Below are positions 53,560-63,381 of a stretch of DNA of 64,000 nt, in pieces (positions within the stretch are counted from its first letter, which is position 1; each line of letters starts with the position of its first letter). The stretch spans positions 2,976,001 through 3,040,000 of the forward strand of contig NZ_CP060034.1 of NCBI RefSeq assembly GCF_023208195.1. Direction: 5' to 3'. This DNA is from Nocardioides sp. InS609-2. Its GTDB lineage: Bacteria; Actinomycetota; Actinomycetes; Propionibacteriales; Nocardioidaceae. The translations under genes were made by a program, and so were the position numbers. Below the pieces are notes generated by a model that saw only the letters and a program-made list of their open reading frames with translations, ran no database searches and had not been told where the DNA came from.

Positions 53560-54335
53560 CCGGCTGGGCAGGCGTGCTGCCGGCGGCGGTGCTGGCCGGT
53601 CTGGCTGCCGCGCTATGCCTGCGTCCGGCCTCCTCGACGAGCCGACGCCCGGCGGTCGCGGTGGCTCTGGTGATGTTGGTGTGGGCGGTCGGCTCGCTCA
53701 GTCCCGACCCGCGGCACCTGCTGGTGCTGGTCGTGACGTCGGCTGCTCTGAGTGGCGGGGTCCTTCTCGTCCGCCGCCGCCGCCAACGGCTCGCGGCACG
53801 ACGACGCGCTGGCCAGCTGCTCGAAGCCTGTGGCGTGCTGGCGTCCGAGCTGACCGCCGGTCAGCCACCCGGCGCCGCGCTCCACCGCGCCCAGCGCGTC
53901 TGGCCCGGGCTCGCGCCCGTGCTCCGCAGCCATGACCTGGGTGCCGACGTGCCCGACGCGTGGCGGTTCGTGTCCCGAAAGGCTGGCGCCCACGACGCAC
54001 TCCTCGTGGCCGCCGCCTGGCAGGTGTCGCACCGCTCCGGCGTGGGGCTGGGCGACGCACTGGGCCGGGTGGCGGCCGGGCTACGGGCCAGCGGGGCGAC
54101 CCGCCGGGTCGTCGAGTCCGAGCTCGCCTCCGCGCGGGCCACGGCCCGGCTGTTGGCTGCCCTGCCGGTGCTCGCGCTGCTCGTAGGTGGAGGCGCGGTG
54201 CCCGGTTCATCGCCTTGGGGCTTCCTGCTCGGCACCCCGATCGGCCTCGCCTGCCTCGGCGTCGGCCTGGGGCTGGGCTTCGCCGGGCTCTGGTGGATCG
54301 AGTCCATCGCCGACGACGTGGAGCGTCGATGCTGA
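53556..54335 (+). CDS. tadB: TadB-like inner-membrane platform protein
   Basis: 259 aa. Two N-terminal helices, a cytoplasmic type II secretion F domain (about 85-200; LLEACGVLASELTAGQPPGAAL) and two C-terminal helices. Together with TadC it forms the platform rotated by TadA. The ATG overlaps tadA by 4 nt, and the last 7 nt overlap tadC. Confidence 0.83.
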   Translation: MTGWAGVLPAAVLAGLAAALCLRPASSTSRRPAVAVALVMLVWAVGSLSPDPRHLLVLVVTSAALSGGVLLVRRRRQRLAARRRAGQLLEACGVLASELTAGQPPGAALHRAQRVWPGLAPVLRSHDLGADVPDAWRFVSRKAGAHDALLVAAAWQVSHRSGVGLGDALGRVAAGLRASGATRRVVESELASARATARLLAALPVLALLVGGGAVPGSSPWGFLLGTPIGLACLGVGLGLGFAGLWWIESIADDVERRC

Positions 54336-55048
54336 CCGTGCTCGTGGCCCTGCTGGCCGGCGGCGCTTGTGCGCTGTGGCCGAGACCGGCCAGAGCCTTC
54401 CCGGAGGCGGTGGCCACACCCTTGGCCGCGTCCGCGTCGCGGGGCCTCGGTCTGCGGTCTCTCTGGTCGGCGTGCGCCGGTCTGGGGGCCTGGACGTTCC
54501 TCGGCGGACCGGCCGGGATCGTGGGTGGTGTCGGGTGTGCGGTCGCCGCATGGGTCGTGCTCTCTCGCGCCGAGCCGGCCGTCGTACGCCGTCGGCGAGA
54601 GCTTGCCCAGCGTCAGCTGCCCCACCTCGTCGGCCTGCTCGTCGGGCCGCTGCGTGCAGGTGCCGCCACCGAAGATGCCATCGCGATCGTCTGCGCCGCG
54701 ATGCCCGGGCCGGCGGCCGACCGGTTCGACGACGTACGCCGTCGTCTCCGCTGGGGCACCGACCCCGTCGCCGTGTGGGACGAGCTGGCCACAGATCCCG
54801 AGCTCGGCCTCCTGGGGCGCACCCTGGCGAGAGCCCACGGGTCCGGGGCGTCTGTCAGCGAGGCCATCGAGTCGCTGGCCGACGAGCTGGCCCGGTCCGG
54901 CCGTGCCGACGCCGAGGACCGCGCCCGGCAGGTGGGCGTGAGAGCCGCTGTGCCGCTCGGCCTGTGCCTGCTCCCGGCCTTCCTGCTGCTAGGCATCGTG
55001 CCGCTCGTGGCCGGGCTGCTGGCATCCATCGGGGCACCCGGTGGGTGA
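54329..55048 (+). CDS. tadC: TadC-like inner-membrane platform protein
   Basis: 239 aa. N-terminal helices (1-20, 50-75), a type II secretion F domain (RELAQRQLPHLVGLLVGPLR to LADELARSGRADAEDRARQVG) and a hydrophobic C-terminus (LGLCLLPAFLLLGIVPLVAGLLASI). The start at 54329 lies inside the last codons of tadB, so translation is coupled. The frame is open further upstream but shadows tadB. Confidence 0.83.
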   Translation: MLTVLVALLAGGACALWPRPARAFPEAVATPLAASASRGLGLRSLWSACAGLGAWTFLGGPAGIVGGVGCAVAAWVVLSRAEPAVVRRRRELAQRQLPHLVGLLVGPLRAGAATEDAIAIVCAAMPGPAADRFDDVRRRLRWGTDPVAVWDELATDPELGLLGRTLARAHGSGASVSEAIESLADELARSGRADAEDRARQVGVRAAVPLGLCLLPAFLLLGIVPLVAGLLASIGAPGG

Positions 55049-55191
55049 CCCGGACCGGCCGCTCGACGTCCACAGGTGGGCCGAATCCGGGTGTTTCCAC
55101 ACGCGGCGCCTCGAGGCCCGACGCGTGTCGGTTCACCGAGGAAGGGTCATTGCGACGGCCGCACCGGGCGGCCGCGCGAGAGGAGTCACCG
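55049..55191 (+). other. 143-bp gap inside the tad operon
   Basis: Contains no convincing gene. A strong ribosome site (GAGAGGAG) for the pilin gene ends it. The break in an otherwise overlapping operon may hold a separate promoter or RNA-processing site that raises pilin expression (inference). Confidence 0.35.
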
Positions 55192-55383
55192 ATGCAGTTG
55201 ACGCGACAGACGAGCACCCGCACCAGCGACGAGCGGGGCATCACCACAGCGGAGTACGCCGTCGGCACGGCCGCCGGAGCCGGATTGGCCGGGGTGCTCT
55301 ACAAGCTGGTCACCGGCGGCTTCGGCGACCAGATGCTCCGCTCCCTGTTCGACCACGTCTTCCACCTGCTGGGCTTGGGGTGA
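55192..55383 (+). CDS. DUF4244 Flp-like pilin subunit
   Basis: 63 aa. A charged leader ends in a prepilin-like motif (DERGITTAEYAVGTAAGAGL), then one hydrophobic helix and a short tail. DUF4244 genes occupy the Flp pilin position in actinobacterial tad loci. GAGAGGAG lies 6 nt before the ATG. The stop overlaps the TadE gene by 4 nt. No prepilin peptidase gene is in this window. Confidence 0.85.
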   Translation: MQLTRQTSTRTSDERGITTAEYAVGTAAGAGLAGVLYKLVTGGFGDQMLRSLFDHVFHLLGLG

Positions 55384-55748
55384 CGAAGGCTCGTGCGCGG
55401 GGCGAGCGGGGTGCGGTGACCGCCGAGCTGGCCATGGGGCTGCCGCTCCTTCTCGCTATCACGGTCGGGCTCGCCTGGCTGCTGGGCGTCGGCACCGCCC
55501 AGGTCAGGGCGGTCGACGCCGCGCGCGAGTCCGCCCGGGCCATCGCCCGAGGCGACACCGAGGCCGATGCGGTCGCCGTCGGTCGTGCCGTCGCGCCGGC
55601 CAGCGCGCGGATCTCGGTCGCCCGCGAAGCCGGTCGGGTCGTCGTCCGGGTGCGAGCAACGGTGTCGGGTCCGGGTGGGCTGTTCGATGCCTTCCCCGAC
55701 GCCGAGGTCAGCGCCGAAGCCGTCGCCCTGGTCGAGGAGGATTCGTGA
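55380..55748 (+). CDS. TadE-family pseudopilin
   Basis: 122 aa. The leader ARGERGAVTAELAMGLPLLLAI is a TadE prepilin-type motif with Glu at position 5 of the mature part; then a long N-terminal helix and a beta-rich domain. TadE-like minor pilins help pilus assembly. GTG start overlapping the pilin stop; stop overlaps the next gene by 4 nt. Confidence 0.82.
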   Translation: MTKARARGERGAVTAELAMGLPLLLAITVGLAWLLGVGTAQVRAVDAARESARAIARGDTEADAVAVGRAVAPASARISVAREAGRVVVRVRATVSGPGGLFDAFPDAEVSAEAVALVEEDS

Positions 55749-56083
55749 GGCGCGACGAGCGGGGCGCGGCCAGCTTGCTCGTGGTGACGTTCTCCGGCGT
55801 CCTGGTCCTGGTGGCGCTGGCCCTGACTGCGGTGGCCGGCATGGTCGGCGCGCATCGGGTGGCCCAGTCGGCGGCCGACCTGGCCGCCCTGGCCGGGGCG
55901 GGAGCCGTGGCTCGCGGCGACGACGGCTGCACGCAGGCGGGTGCGCTGGCCAGTGCCAACGGCGCCACGCTCACCTCGTGCCGGGTCGAGGGAGACGACG
56001 TCTGGGTGGAGGTGCGGGTCCGCGGTCCCGACTGGCGCGGATCGGGCCGCGACTTCACCGCCGCGGCCAGGGCCGGCCCGTGA
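55745..56083 (+). CDS. TadE-like protein of the helicase/secretion neighbourhood
   Basis: 112 aa. The N-terminal RRDERGAASLLVVTFSGVLV and the segment AQSAADLAALAGAGA match the family found between tad genes and the DEAH helicase in actinobacteria (M. tuberculosis Rv3654c position). It is the last gene of the tad operon. Rv3654c-like proteins have been reported as secreted by the pathogen; that role cannot be carried over here. Confidence 0.8.
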   Translation: MRRDERGAASLLVVTFSGVLVLVALALTAVAGMVGAHRVAQSAADLAALAGAGAVARGDDGCTQAGALASANGATLTSCRVEGDDVWVEVRVRGPDWRGSGRDFTAAARAGP

Positions 56084-56098
56084 GCCGAGCCGGGTGGC

Positions 56099-56398
56099 TC
56101 AGACCGTGCGGCCGTCGGAGTCGTTGTCGGCCTTGCGCTCTGCCTCCACCTTGTCGAGCTTGGTGGAGAGCTCGTTGAGCTTCTTGCGCTCGCGGCGGTG
56201 CTCGAGGCCGCGCCTGGTGCCCCACTTGAGGATCGAGTAGCCCCACAGGATCGCGGCTCCGGCCGCGACGCCGACCAGGAAGATCGACAGTGAGCTCATG
56301 TCGATGCCCAGGAGTTCCGCGGTGCCTTCGCTGACGAAGACCGCCGAAAGGATGGCGACCGCGCCAAGAATGATGAGGAGCAGACCGAGGATGACCAT
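56099..56398 (-). CDS. small membrane protein with C-terminal coiled coil
   Basis: 99 aa: two helices (3-22 and 36-56) and a charged helical tail (RRERKKLNELSTKLDKVEAE) likely to form a coiled coil. It resembles LapA-type small membrane proteins. TAAACT lies 6 nt before the ATG at 56398, a leaderless pattern. The gene lies 9 bp behind the helicase start-to-stop unit on the same strand. Function unknown. Confidence 0.7.
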   Translation of the reverse strand: MVILGLLLIILGAVAILSAVFVSEGTAELLGIDMSSLSIFLVGVAAGAAILWGYSILKWGTRRGLEHRRERKKLNELSTKLDKVEAERKADNDSDGRTV

Positions 56399-56407
56399 GT
56401 GCGCAGT

Positions 56408-58837
56408 TTACTGCGGCGCACCGGTCAGGAGCACATCCAGCAGGGCGACCGCGCCGGGCTTGTCGAGAGGGTTGTTCTGGTTGCCGCACTTCGGTGACTG
56501 CACGCACGACGGACAGCCGGTCTCGCAGGTGCACGACGCGATGGCCTCGCGGGTCGCCCGCAGCCAGGCCGACGCGGCGTGGAAGCCACGTTCGGCGAAG
56601 CCCGCTCCACCCGGGTGGCCGTCGTGCACGAACACCGTCAGCTCGCCCGTGTCGGGGTGCCGGGCAGTGGATACACCGCCGATGTCCCAGCGGTCGCACG
56701 TCGCGAAGAGCGGGAGCAGTCCGATGCTGCAGTGCTCGGCAGCGTGCGCCGATCCGGGCAGGTCGGCAGTGGCGAGCCCCGAGTCCTCGAGCGCCCGGTC
56801 GGGCACGGTCCACCAGACGGCCGTCGTACGCAGGGTCCGGGCAGGCAGGTCGAGCAGCTCCTCGCCCATCACCTCGCCACCGGGCTGTCGTCTCTTCAGG
56901 AACGACACCACCTGGTGGGTCACGTCGACGTCGCCGAGGCTGAGCCGGCACTCGCCCCATGCGCGGTGCTCGCGGGTCCCTGCGATGGAGATCTCGGTGA
57001 CCTCACGCGCCGACGTGGAGTACGACGGCTCCGCCCGCGCGATGGTGGCCACGTGCTCGTCGAGGTCGAGCCCCTCGACGACGTACGTCTCGCCCCGGTG
57101 CACGTAGACCGCGCCGGGGTGAGCGGTGCCGTGGGCGCTCCCGGCGTCGACGGTGCCCACGACGCGGCCGGTCTCGCGCTCCACCAGCTGCACCGGTGAG
57201 CCACCCGCCGACCGGATGTCGGTGAGGTCGCTGGCGCGGCGCCGGTCGGTCCAGTACCACCCCTGATGACGCTTCCGCAGCAGTCCCGCCTCGGTGACGG
57301 CGTCGAGGGTCTCGCGCGCCTTCGGTCCAAACAGCGGCAGGTCAACCTCGGTCAGCGGCTCCTCGGCCGCGGCGGCGCAGAGGTGCGGAGCGAGCACGTA
57401 AGGGTTGTCCGGGTCGAAGACCGACGCCTCGACGGGCGCCCCGAACAGCGCCTCGGGGTGGGTGACCAGGTACGTGTCCAGCGGGTCGTCGCGGGCGACC
57501 ATGATGGCCAGCGCGTCCTGGGCGCCGCGCCCGGCCCGGCCGATCTGCTGCCACATCGCCGCGCGAGTCCCGGGGAAGCCGGCCAGCAGCACGGCGTCGA
57601 GCCCGCTGATGTCGATGCCCAGCTCGAGGGCGTTGGTCGCGGCAAGACCGGTGAGGTCGCCGCGCCGCAGGGCAGCCTCGATCGCGCGCCGTTCCTCGGG
57701 CAGATAGCCACCGCGGTACGCCGCGACCTTGCCGGGCAGCGACGGGTCGACGTCGGCCAGCAACTCGGCGGCGCTCAGCGCCACCTGCTCCGCACCGCGG
57801 CGCGACCTGACGAACGCGAGCGTGCGGATGTCTTCCGCCACCAGGTCAGCCAGCAGGTCGGCAGTCTCCGACGAAGCGGCCCGTCGTACGGGCGCACCGT
57901 TCTCACCGGCGTGCGAGATGAACGGCGGCTCCCACAGCCCGACCGCCACCTGCCCACGAGGGGAGTGGTCGGCGGTCAGCGCCAGCACCTCGAGCCCGGT
58001 CAGCCGGCTCGCGAACACCTCGGGCTCCGCGACCGTGGCCGAGAGCAGCACGAACGTCGGGGACGCGCCGTACATCGCGCAGATCCGCCGCAGCCGGCGC
58101 AGCACGTGCGAGACGTGCGCCCCGAAGACCCCGCGGTAGCGGTGGCACTCGTCGACGACGACGTACTCCAGCTTCGCGAAGAAGCGCGACCAGCGGGCGT
58201 GCCCCGGCAGCAGCGAGCGGTGCAGCATGTCGGGGTTCGTGAGGATGTACTCCCCGTGGTCGCGGGCCCACTCACGCTGCTCGCGGGTGCTGTCGCCGTC
58301 GTGGGTGGTGACCCGCGCTCCGGTGCGCAGGTCGAGCAGCCCGGCGAGCTGGTCCTGGGCCAGTGCCTTGGTCGGCGACAGGTACAGCACCGTCGCGCCA
58401 CGCTCGTCGCGCGCTCCACGCCGGTCGAGCAGCGTCGAGAGGGCGGGCAGCTGGTAGGCGAGCGACTTGCCCGACGCCGTGCCGGTGGCCAGCACCACGT
58501 GCTGGCCGTCGTGCGCCGCGTCCGCAGCCGCCGCCTGGTGCAGCCACGGGCCCGCGATCCCGCGGGCCTCGAGGGCCGCCCGGACGACCGGATGGGTCCA
58601 TTCGGGCCACTCAGCGCTCGACGACACGCGCGGGGGGAGTATTTCGAGGTGGGTAAGTCTCTCCTCGCGCCCCGGAACCTCGCTCAGACGACGTACGACG
58701 TCGCGCAAGGCGCGGGGCGGTCGTGGATCCGGGCTCAGCACGTATGGCAGTGTGGCAAATGCCGCGGACGTTTCATCGACCCGTATCGGTGGTACGCCTG
58801 CACCAGCCACCCGCTCGTGGTTTGATATTTTCCGCAT
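56408..58837 (-). CDS. DEAH/DECH-box helicase (YprA/MrfA-like, DUF1998 C-terminus)
   Basis: 809 aa. Walker [18 protein letters not shown] (about 116-132), motif [13 protein letters not shown] (DECH box), motif [13 protein letters not shown] and motif [11 protein letters not shown]. The C-terminal DUF1998-like domain has four cysteines ([24 protein letters not shown]), probably a zinc site. It is the helicase marker of the actinobacterial tad neighbourhood (Rv3649). The Bacillus MrfA relative repairs mitomycin lesions. The ATG at 58837 lacks a ribosome site; a GTG near 58744 is an alternative. Confidence 0.9.
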   Translation of the reverse strand: MRKISNHERVAGAGVPPIRVDETSAAFATLPYVLSPDPRPPRALRDVVRRLSEVPGREERLTHLEILPPRVSSSAEWPEWTHPVVRAALEARGIAGPWLHQAAAADAAHDGQHVVLATGTASGKSLAYQLPALSTLLDRRGARDERGATVLYLSPTKALAQDQLAGLLDLRTGARVTTHDGDSTREQREWARDHGEYILTNPDMLHRSLLPGHARWSRFFAKLEYVVVDECHRYRGVFGAHVSHVLRRLRRICAMYGASPTFVLLSATVAEPEVFASRLTGLEVLALTADHSPRGQVAVGLWEPPFISHAGENGAPVRRAASSETADLLADLVAEDIRTLAFVRSRRGAEQVALSAAELLADVDPSLPGKVAAYRGGYLPEERRAIEAALRRGDLTGLAATNALELGIDISGLDAVLLAGFPGTRAAMWQQIGRAGRGAQDALAIMVARDDPLDTYLVTHPEALFGAPVEASVFDPDNPYVLAPHLCAAAAEEPLTEVDLPLFGPKARETLDAVTEAGLLRKRHQGWYWTDRRRASDLTDIRSAGGSPVQLVERETGRVVGTVDAGSAHGTAHPGAVYVHRGETYVVEGLDLDEHVATIARAEPSYSTSAREVTEISIAGTREHRAWGECRLSLGDVDVTHQVVSFLKRRQPGGEVMGEELLDLPARTLRTTAVWWTVPDRALEDSGLATADLPGSAHAAEHCSIGLLPLFATCDRWDIGGVSTARHPDTGELTVFVHDGHPGGAGFAERGFHAASAWLRATREAIASCTCETGCPSCVQSPKCGNQNNPLDKPGAVALLDVLLTGAPQ

Positions 58838-58902
58838 GCACTCGGGGGAGACGGGGCCCCCGAGCTATGAATGGCCTGGCAACACCGCCTGAGGAGCACG
58901 AC

Positions 58903-59241
58903 GTGGACCTGACTCTTGAGACGCGCGAGGCCGACGGTAAGACCGTCGTCGCCGTCGGGGGCGAGATCGACGTCTATACCGCGCCCAAATTGCGCGACAA
59001 GATCACCGAGCTCGTCGGCGAAGGCCTCTACGAACTCGTCATCGACCTGTCGGCCGTCGAGTTCCTCGACTCCACCGGCCTCGGTGTCCTGGTGGGCGGC
59101 CTGAAGAAGGTCCGCGCCCATGACGGCACCCTGACGCTGGTCTGCAACCAGGACCGGCTCCTCAAGATCTTCCGGATCACCGGCCTGGCCAAGGTCTTCG
59201 TCATCCACGACGACGCCGCCAGCGCCCTCGCCAGCGCCTGA
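58903..59241 (+). CDS. STAS-domain anti-sigma-factor antagonist
   Basis: 112 aa, a single STAS domain. The phosphorylatable serine is S57 in [11 protein letters not shown], as in SpoIIAA/RsbV. A partner-switch kinase would phosphorylate it to control release of a sigma factor; neither kinase nor sigma gene is in this window. GAGGAG lies 7 nt before the GTG; an ATG at 58867 is less likely. A long hydrophobic helix is absent, so it is cytosolic. Confidence 0.88.
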   Translation: MDLTLETREADGKTVVAVGGEIDVYTAPKLRDKITELVGEGLYELVIDLSAVEFLDSTGLGVLVGGLKKVRAHDGTLTLVCNQDRLLKIFRITGLAKVFVIHDDAASALASA

Positions 59242-59334
59242 GCCGTCCGCCACGGCCTCCTCGCCGCTTGGCCGAGCCGCACGAACCACCGCTCACCAGC
59301 CAAATGAGCGTGTGGGACCGGTCACACCCATGTA

Positions 59335-59350
59335 CGTGATCCAGGTCACC
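59335..59350. promoter_or_regulatory. CRP/GlxR-type operator upstream of hppA
   Basis: CGTGATCCAGGTCACC contains GTGA-N6-TCAC. It ends 7 bp before a -10 hexamer (TAGACT, 59357-59362), so a bound regulator would cover the -35 region. Confidence 0.55.
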
Positions 59351-59356
59351 CCTGCG

Positions 59357-59362
59357 TAGACT
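59357..59362 (+). promoter_or_regulatory. -10 hexamer of hppA promoter
   Basis: TAGACT matches TANNNT and would start an hppA transcript with a leader of about 38 nt that includes the GGAGG ribosome site. Confidence 0.45.
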
Positions 59363-59406
59363 CCGGCTCGATTCGCTCACCCTGACTCACCCCATGGAGG
59401 ACGCAC

Positions 59407-61710
59407 ATGACCGGGATCCTTCCCGCCGTCGTGGAGCCGGACCTCACCGGAGGCAATCTCACCCTGGTCGTCATCGTTGCCCTGATCGCGCTCGGCGCGC
59501 TCGGCATGGCAATGATGTTCCGAAACCAGGTGCTTGCTGCCGGTGAAGGCACCGACAACATGAAGAACATCGCCCAAGCCGTCCAGGAGGGCGCCAACGC
59601 CTACCTGACCCGGCAGTTCCGCACTCTCGGCATCTTCGCGGTCATCGCCTTCCTCGCGCTGCTTGCACTGCCGGCCGACGACATGACCGTGCGGATCTTC
59701 CGCTCGGTCTTCTTCGTCGTCGGTGCCGGATTCTCGTCCGCCGTCGGCTATCTCGGCATGAACCTCGCGGTGCGCGCCAACCTCCGCGTCGCCGCCGCCG
59801 CCGAGACCACCGGGCGTGAGCCCGCCATGACGATCGGTCTCCGCACCGGCGCCATGGTCGGCATGCTGACCGTGGGTCTGGGCCTGCTGGGGGCCAGCCT
59901 CGTCGTGCTGCTCTTCCAGGACAAGGCCCCCGACGTACTCGAGGGCTTCGGCTTCGGTGCTGCGCTTCTCGCGATGTTCATGCGAGTCGGCGGCGGCATC
60001 TTCACCAAGGCTGCCGACGTGGGGGCCGACCTGGTCGGCAAGGTCGAGCAGGGCATCCCCGAGGACGACCCGCGTAACGCGGCCACCATCGCCGACAACG
60101 TGGGTGACAACGTCGGTGACTGCGCCGGAATGGCTGCCGACCTCTTCGAGTCGTACGCCGTCACGCTGGTCGCCGCGCTGATCCTCGGCTCGCAGGCGTT
60201 CGGCGACAAGGGCCTCGTCTTCCCGCTGCTGATCCCCGCGATCGGCGCGCTCACCGCGGTGGCCGGTGTCTACCTGACCAAGCCCAAGGCCGGCGAGAAC
60301 GGCCTGAAGACCATCAACCGGTCGTTCTACCTGTCCTCGGGCATCGCCGCCGTGGCCAGCGTGGTCCTGGCCTACGTCTACCTGCCGAGCAGCTTCTCCG
60401 ACTTCACCAACATCGCCGCCGACCTGGCCGGCGCCGACGGTGACCCGCGGTTCATCGCGTCGTCGGCTGTCGTCATCGGCATCGTGATGTCGGCCGGCAT
60501 CTTGTCCCTCACCGGCTACTACACCGGCACCGAGTACCGCCCCGTCAAGGACGTCGGCAAGACCTCGCTCACAGGTGCGGCGACCGTGATCCTCGCCGGC
60601 CTCGCGGTCGGCTTCGAGTCGGCCGTCTACACGACCCTGGTCATCGGTGCGGCCGTCTTCGGCGCCTACCTCCTCGGTGGAGCGGCGCTCACGGTCTCGC
60701 TGTTCGCGGTCGCCCTCGCGGGCTGTGGTCTGCTGACTACGGTCGGCGTCATCGTCGCCATGGACACGTTCGGTCCGGTCTCCGACAACGCGCAGGGCAT
60801 CGCGGAGATGTCTGGCGACGTCAGCCCCGAGGGCGCGCAGATCCTCACCGAGCTCGACGCCGTCGGCAACACCACGAAGGCGATCACCAAGGGCATCGCG
60901 ATCGCGACTGCCGTGCTGGCCGCCACGGCGTTGTTCGGCTCCTACGCGACCACGGTCTTCGAGTCGCTCGCAGACGCCAACGTGGGCATCGACGAGGACT
61001 ACCTGCTCGACTTCAGCGTGTTCAACCCCGCCGTCATCGTCGGCGTGCTACTCGGTGCGGCCGTGGTGTTCCTGTTCTCGGGTCTCGCGATCAACGCAGT
61101 CGCCCGGGCAGCAGGCGCCGTGGTCTACGAGGTGCGTCGCCAGTTCCGCGAGATCCCCGGGATCATGGAGGGCACCGGCCGTCCCGAGTACGGCAAGGTC
61201 GTCGACATCGTCACCAAGGACTCCCTGCGCGAGCTGATCACGCCCGGCATCCTCGCCGTACTCGCTCCGATCGCGGTCGGCTTCGGTCTCGGCGTCACGG
61301 CCCTCGCCGGCTTCCTCGCGGGCGCGATCGGCACCGGCACCCTGATGGCCGTGTTCCTGGCCAACGCGGGTGGTGCCTGGGACAACGCCAAGAAGCTCGT
61401 CGAGGACGGCAACCACGGTGGCAAGGGCTCGTCCGCGCACGAGGCCACCATCATCGGTGACACCGTCGGCGACCCGTTCAAGGACACCGCCGGCCCGTCC
61501 ATCAACCCGCTAATCAAGGTGATGAACCTGGTCTCGCTGCTCATCGCGAGTGCCATCGTCTCGATGAGCGTCGGTGACGACCAGAACGACGCACTGCGCA
61601 TCATCATCGCGCTGGTGGCCGTCGCGATCATCGCGGTCGCGGTCTACATCTCCAAGCAGCGCACCGTCACGATCAGTGACGACCAGCCTGTGGACTCGTC
61701 CGCAGCCTGA
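59407..61710 (+). CDS. hppA: membrane-bound proton-pumping pyrophosphatase
   Basis: 767 aa, about 16 helices. Hydrolyses pyrophosphate and pumps H+ out of the cytoplasm. Substrate-binding motifs: GADLVGKVEQGIPEDDPRN, DNVGDNVGDCAGMAADLFES, and near the C-terminus AHEATIIGDTVGDPFKDTAG. K491 in GNTTKAITKG is the residue that marks the K+-independent class. GGAGG lies 7 nt before the ATG. By removing PPi it also helps the AMP-forming acetyl-CoA synthetase reaction, which produces PPi. Confidence 0.95.
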   Translation: MTGILPAVVEPDLTGGNLTLVVIVALIALGALGMAMMFRNQVLAAGEGTDNMKNIAQAVQEGANAYLTRQFRTLGIFAVIAFLALLALPADDMTVRIFRSVFFVVGAGFSSAVGYLGMNLAVRANLRVAAAAETTGREPAMTIGLRTGAMVGMLTVGLGLLGASLVVLLFQDKAPDVLEGFGFGAALLAMFMRVGGGIFTKAADVGADLVGKVEQGIPEDDPRNAATIADNVGDNVGDCAGMAADLFESYAVTLVAALILGSQAFGDKGLVFPLLIPAIGALTAVAGVYLTKPKAGENGLKTINRSFYLSSGIAAVASVVLAYVYLPSSFSDFTNIAADLAGADGDPRFIASSAVVIGIVMSAGILSLTGYYTGTEYRPVKDVGKTSLTGAATVILAGLAVGFESAVYTTLVIGAAVFGAYLLGGAALTVSLFAVALAGCGLLTTVGVIVAMDTFGPVSDNAQGIAEMSGDVSPEGAQILTELDAVGNTTKAITKGIAIATAVLAATALFGSYATTVFESLADANVGIDEDYLLDFSVFNPAVIVGVLLGAAVVFLFSGLAINAVARAAGAVVYEVRRQFREIPGIMEGTGRPEYGKVVDIVTKDSLRELITPGILAVLAPIAVGFGLGVTALAGFLAGAIGTGTLMAVFLANAGGAWDNAKKLVEDGNHGGKGSSAHEATIIGDTVGDPFKDTAGPSINPLIKVMNLVSLLIASAIVSMSVGDDQNDALRIIIALVAVAIIAVAVYISKQRTVTISDDQPVDSSAA

Positions 61711-61721
61711 TCCACCGCAGT

Positions 61722-61756
61722 CGAACGGCGTCCGGGGCAACCCCGGGCGCCGTTCG
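61722..61756 (+). terminator. terminator hairpin after hppA
   Basis: CGAACGGCG pairs with CGCCGTTCG and, inside, CCGGGG with CCCCGG around CAA: 15 pairs with one bulge on each side. A short T run (ATTT) follows. Confidence 0.8.
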
Positions 61757-61777
61757 CGCATTTGGCAGGATGCCGAC

Positions 61778-61915
61778 ATGGAGCGGATGGCACTGATCTC
61801 GGACGTGCACGGCAATCTCACCGCCCTCGAGGTGCGCCACGGCCTCTACCGGGCCAACCTCGAGCAGTGGCGGGCCGGCGATCGCGAGACCGGCTACCAC
61901 GAGCGCACGTCGTGA
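61778..61915 (+). pseudogene. short metallophosphoesterase-like remnant
   Basis: 45 aa. ALISDVHGNLTALE is the N-terminal metal-binding motif of calcineurin-like phosphoesterases, but the remaining 27 residues (VRHGLYRANLEQWRAGDRET) do not continue the family and the other motifs are absent. It looks like a deletion derivative. A functional small protein cannot be excluded, since its stop overlaps the next start by 4 nt (GTGA). Confidence 0.45.
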
Positions 61916-63381
61916 ACGCCCTGCCTGCGCGACTGCGCGCAGCCCTGGTCGCGGCCGACTTCACCTACGACGCGGTGGCCGACCTGCTCGGACCGCTCGC
62001 GCACTCCGCGCTGAGCCGCAACGAGACGACGCCAGGACTGCGCGCGGCCACCGGCGGTTCGCCGGTCGAGACGCTGACCCGGCTGTTCCTGCTGCAGGCG
62101 CCGGTGTCCCGCGCCGAGGCCGAGCGGGCGCTGCCAGGCCTTCTCGACGAGCTCTCGGCCCAGGGCATCGTCGAGCAGACGGTGGGGGAGGTGGGCGCGC
62201 GCCTCGACGTACGCCCCTATGCCGCGCCGCACGACGACGACCCGGGCGACCTGTGGATCGTCAGCGACCTGACTCCGGGCCTCGACGGCTCGGCCAATCG
62301 CGTGGGCACCGACCACGTGCTCGGCATCAGTCCGGCCTCGACCAGCCTGGCCCAGCAGACCCTGCCTGCGCCGGTGGGTCGGTCGCTCGACCTCGGCACC
62401 GGCTGCGGCGTGCAGGCGCTGCACCTGGCCAGGCACAGCGGGTCGGTCGTGGCGACCGACGTCAACAAGCGGGCGCTCTGGATGACACGCTTCAACGTCG
62501 CGCTCAACGAGATCGACAACGTCGACGTGCGCGAGGGGTCGTTCTTCGAGCCGGTCGCGGGGGAGACGTTCGACCTGATCGCGACCAACCCGCCGTTCGT
62601 CATCTCGCCGGCCACCGGGGAGCGGCTGGTCTACCGCGACAGCGGGATGCCCGGCGACCGCGTCGTCGAGCACATCGTGCGCGCGTCGCCCGACCTGCTC
62701 GCGCCCGGCGGATGGTGCCAGGTGCTCGCCAATTGGGTGATTGCCCGTGACCTGCCGTGGGAGGAGAGGCTCGGCGCGTGGGTCGACGAGTCGTGCGAGG
62801 CGTTCGTCGTGCAACGTGAGGTGCTCGACCCCGCGGCGTACGTCGAGCTGTGGCTCAAGGACGCCGGGCTGCACGGGGCGGCCGGCTACGGCGAGCGCTA
62901 CGACACCTGGCTGAGCTGGTTCGACGAGCAGGGCATCGAGGGCGTCGGCTTCGGGTGGATCAACCTGCGCAAGTCGGCCACCGGGCCGAGTGACTTCCTC
63001 GAGTGGCCCTACGACGTGGAGCAGCCCATCGCCCCCGCGATCGGCGAGTGGGCGACGGCGCGAGACCTGCTGGCGGCCGCGCCGGACATCTCGGCAGCCC
63101 GGCTCCTGACCCGGTCCGACGTGCGCCAGGAGTCAGCCGGAGCGCCCGGCGGCGACGACCCGGAGACGATCGTCGTGAGACAGCAGCGCGGACTGCGCCG
63201 CGCCCGCCAGGTCGACACGGTCGAGGCAGCGTTGCTGGGCGCATGCGATGGCGACCTGACGATCGGCCAGATCCTGGCGGCCGTGGCGCAGATCCTCGAG
63301 CGCGACGAGGCCGAGCTGCGGGCGACGTACCTCCCGGTGGTTGCCGAACTCGTGCGTGAAGGCTTCCTGACGGCGGGGTAG
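61912..63381 (+). CDS. class I SAM-dependent methyltransferase with N-terminal extension
   Basis: 489 aa. The N-terminal 140 residues are a helical domain found in actinobacterial relatives. A SAM-binding core follows (SLDLGTGCGVQALHLARH, about 157-174). The motif LIATNPPFVIS (NPPF) is typical of methyltransferases acting on amino groups of nucleic acid bases or glutamine; the substrate is likely RNA, DNA or protein. A C-terminal domain (about 330-489) has no known function. The GTG at 61912 overlaps the small remnant. Confidence 0.82.
   Translation: MNALPARLRAALVAADFTYDAVADLLGPLAHSALSRNETTPGLRAATGGSPVETLTRLFLLQAPVSRAEAERALPGLLDELSAQGIVEQTVGEVGARLDVRPYAAPHDDDPGDLWIVSDLTPGLDGSANRVGTDHVLGISPASTSLAQQTLPAPVGRSLDLGTGCGVQALHLARHSGSVVATDVNKRALWMTRFNVALNEIDNVDVREGSFFEPVAGETFDLIATNPPFVISPATGERLVYRDSGMPGDRVVEHIVRASPDLLAPGGWCQVLANWVIARDLPWEERLGAWVDESCEAFVVQREVLDPAAYVELWLKDAGLHGAAGYGERYDTWLSWFDEQGIEGVGFGWINLRKSATGPSDFLEWPYDVEQPIAPAIGEWATARDLLAAAPDISAARLLTRSDVRQESAGAPGGDDPETIVVRQQRGLRRARQVDTVEAALLGACDGDLTIGQILAAVAQILERDEAELRATYLPVVAELVREGFLTAG

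Noticed and set aside
57266..58825. 519-codon open frame opposite the helicase
   Set aside because: Antisense shadow of the motif-complete helicase.
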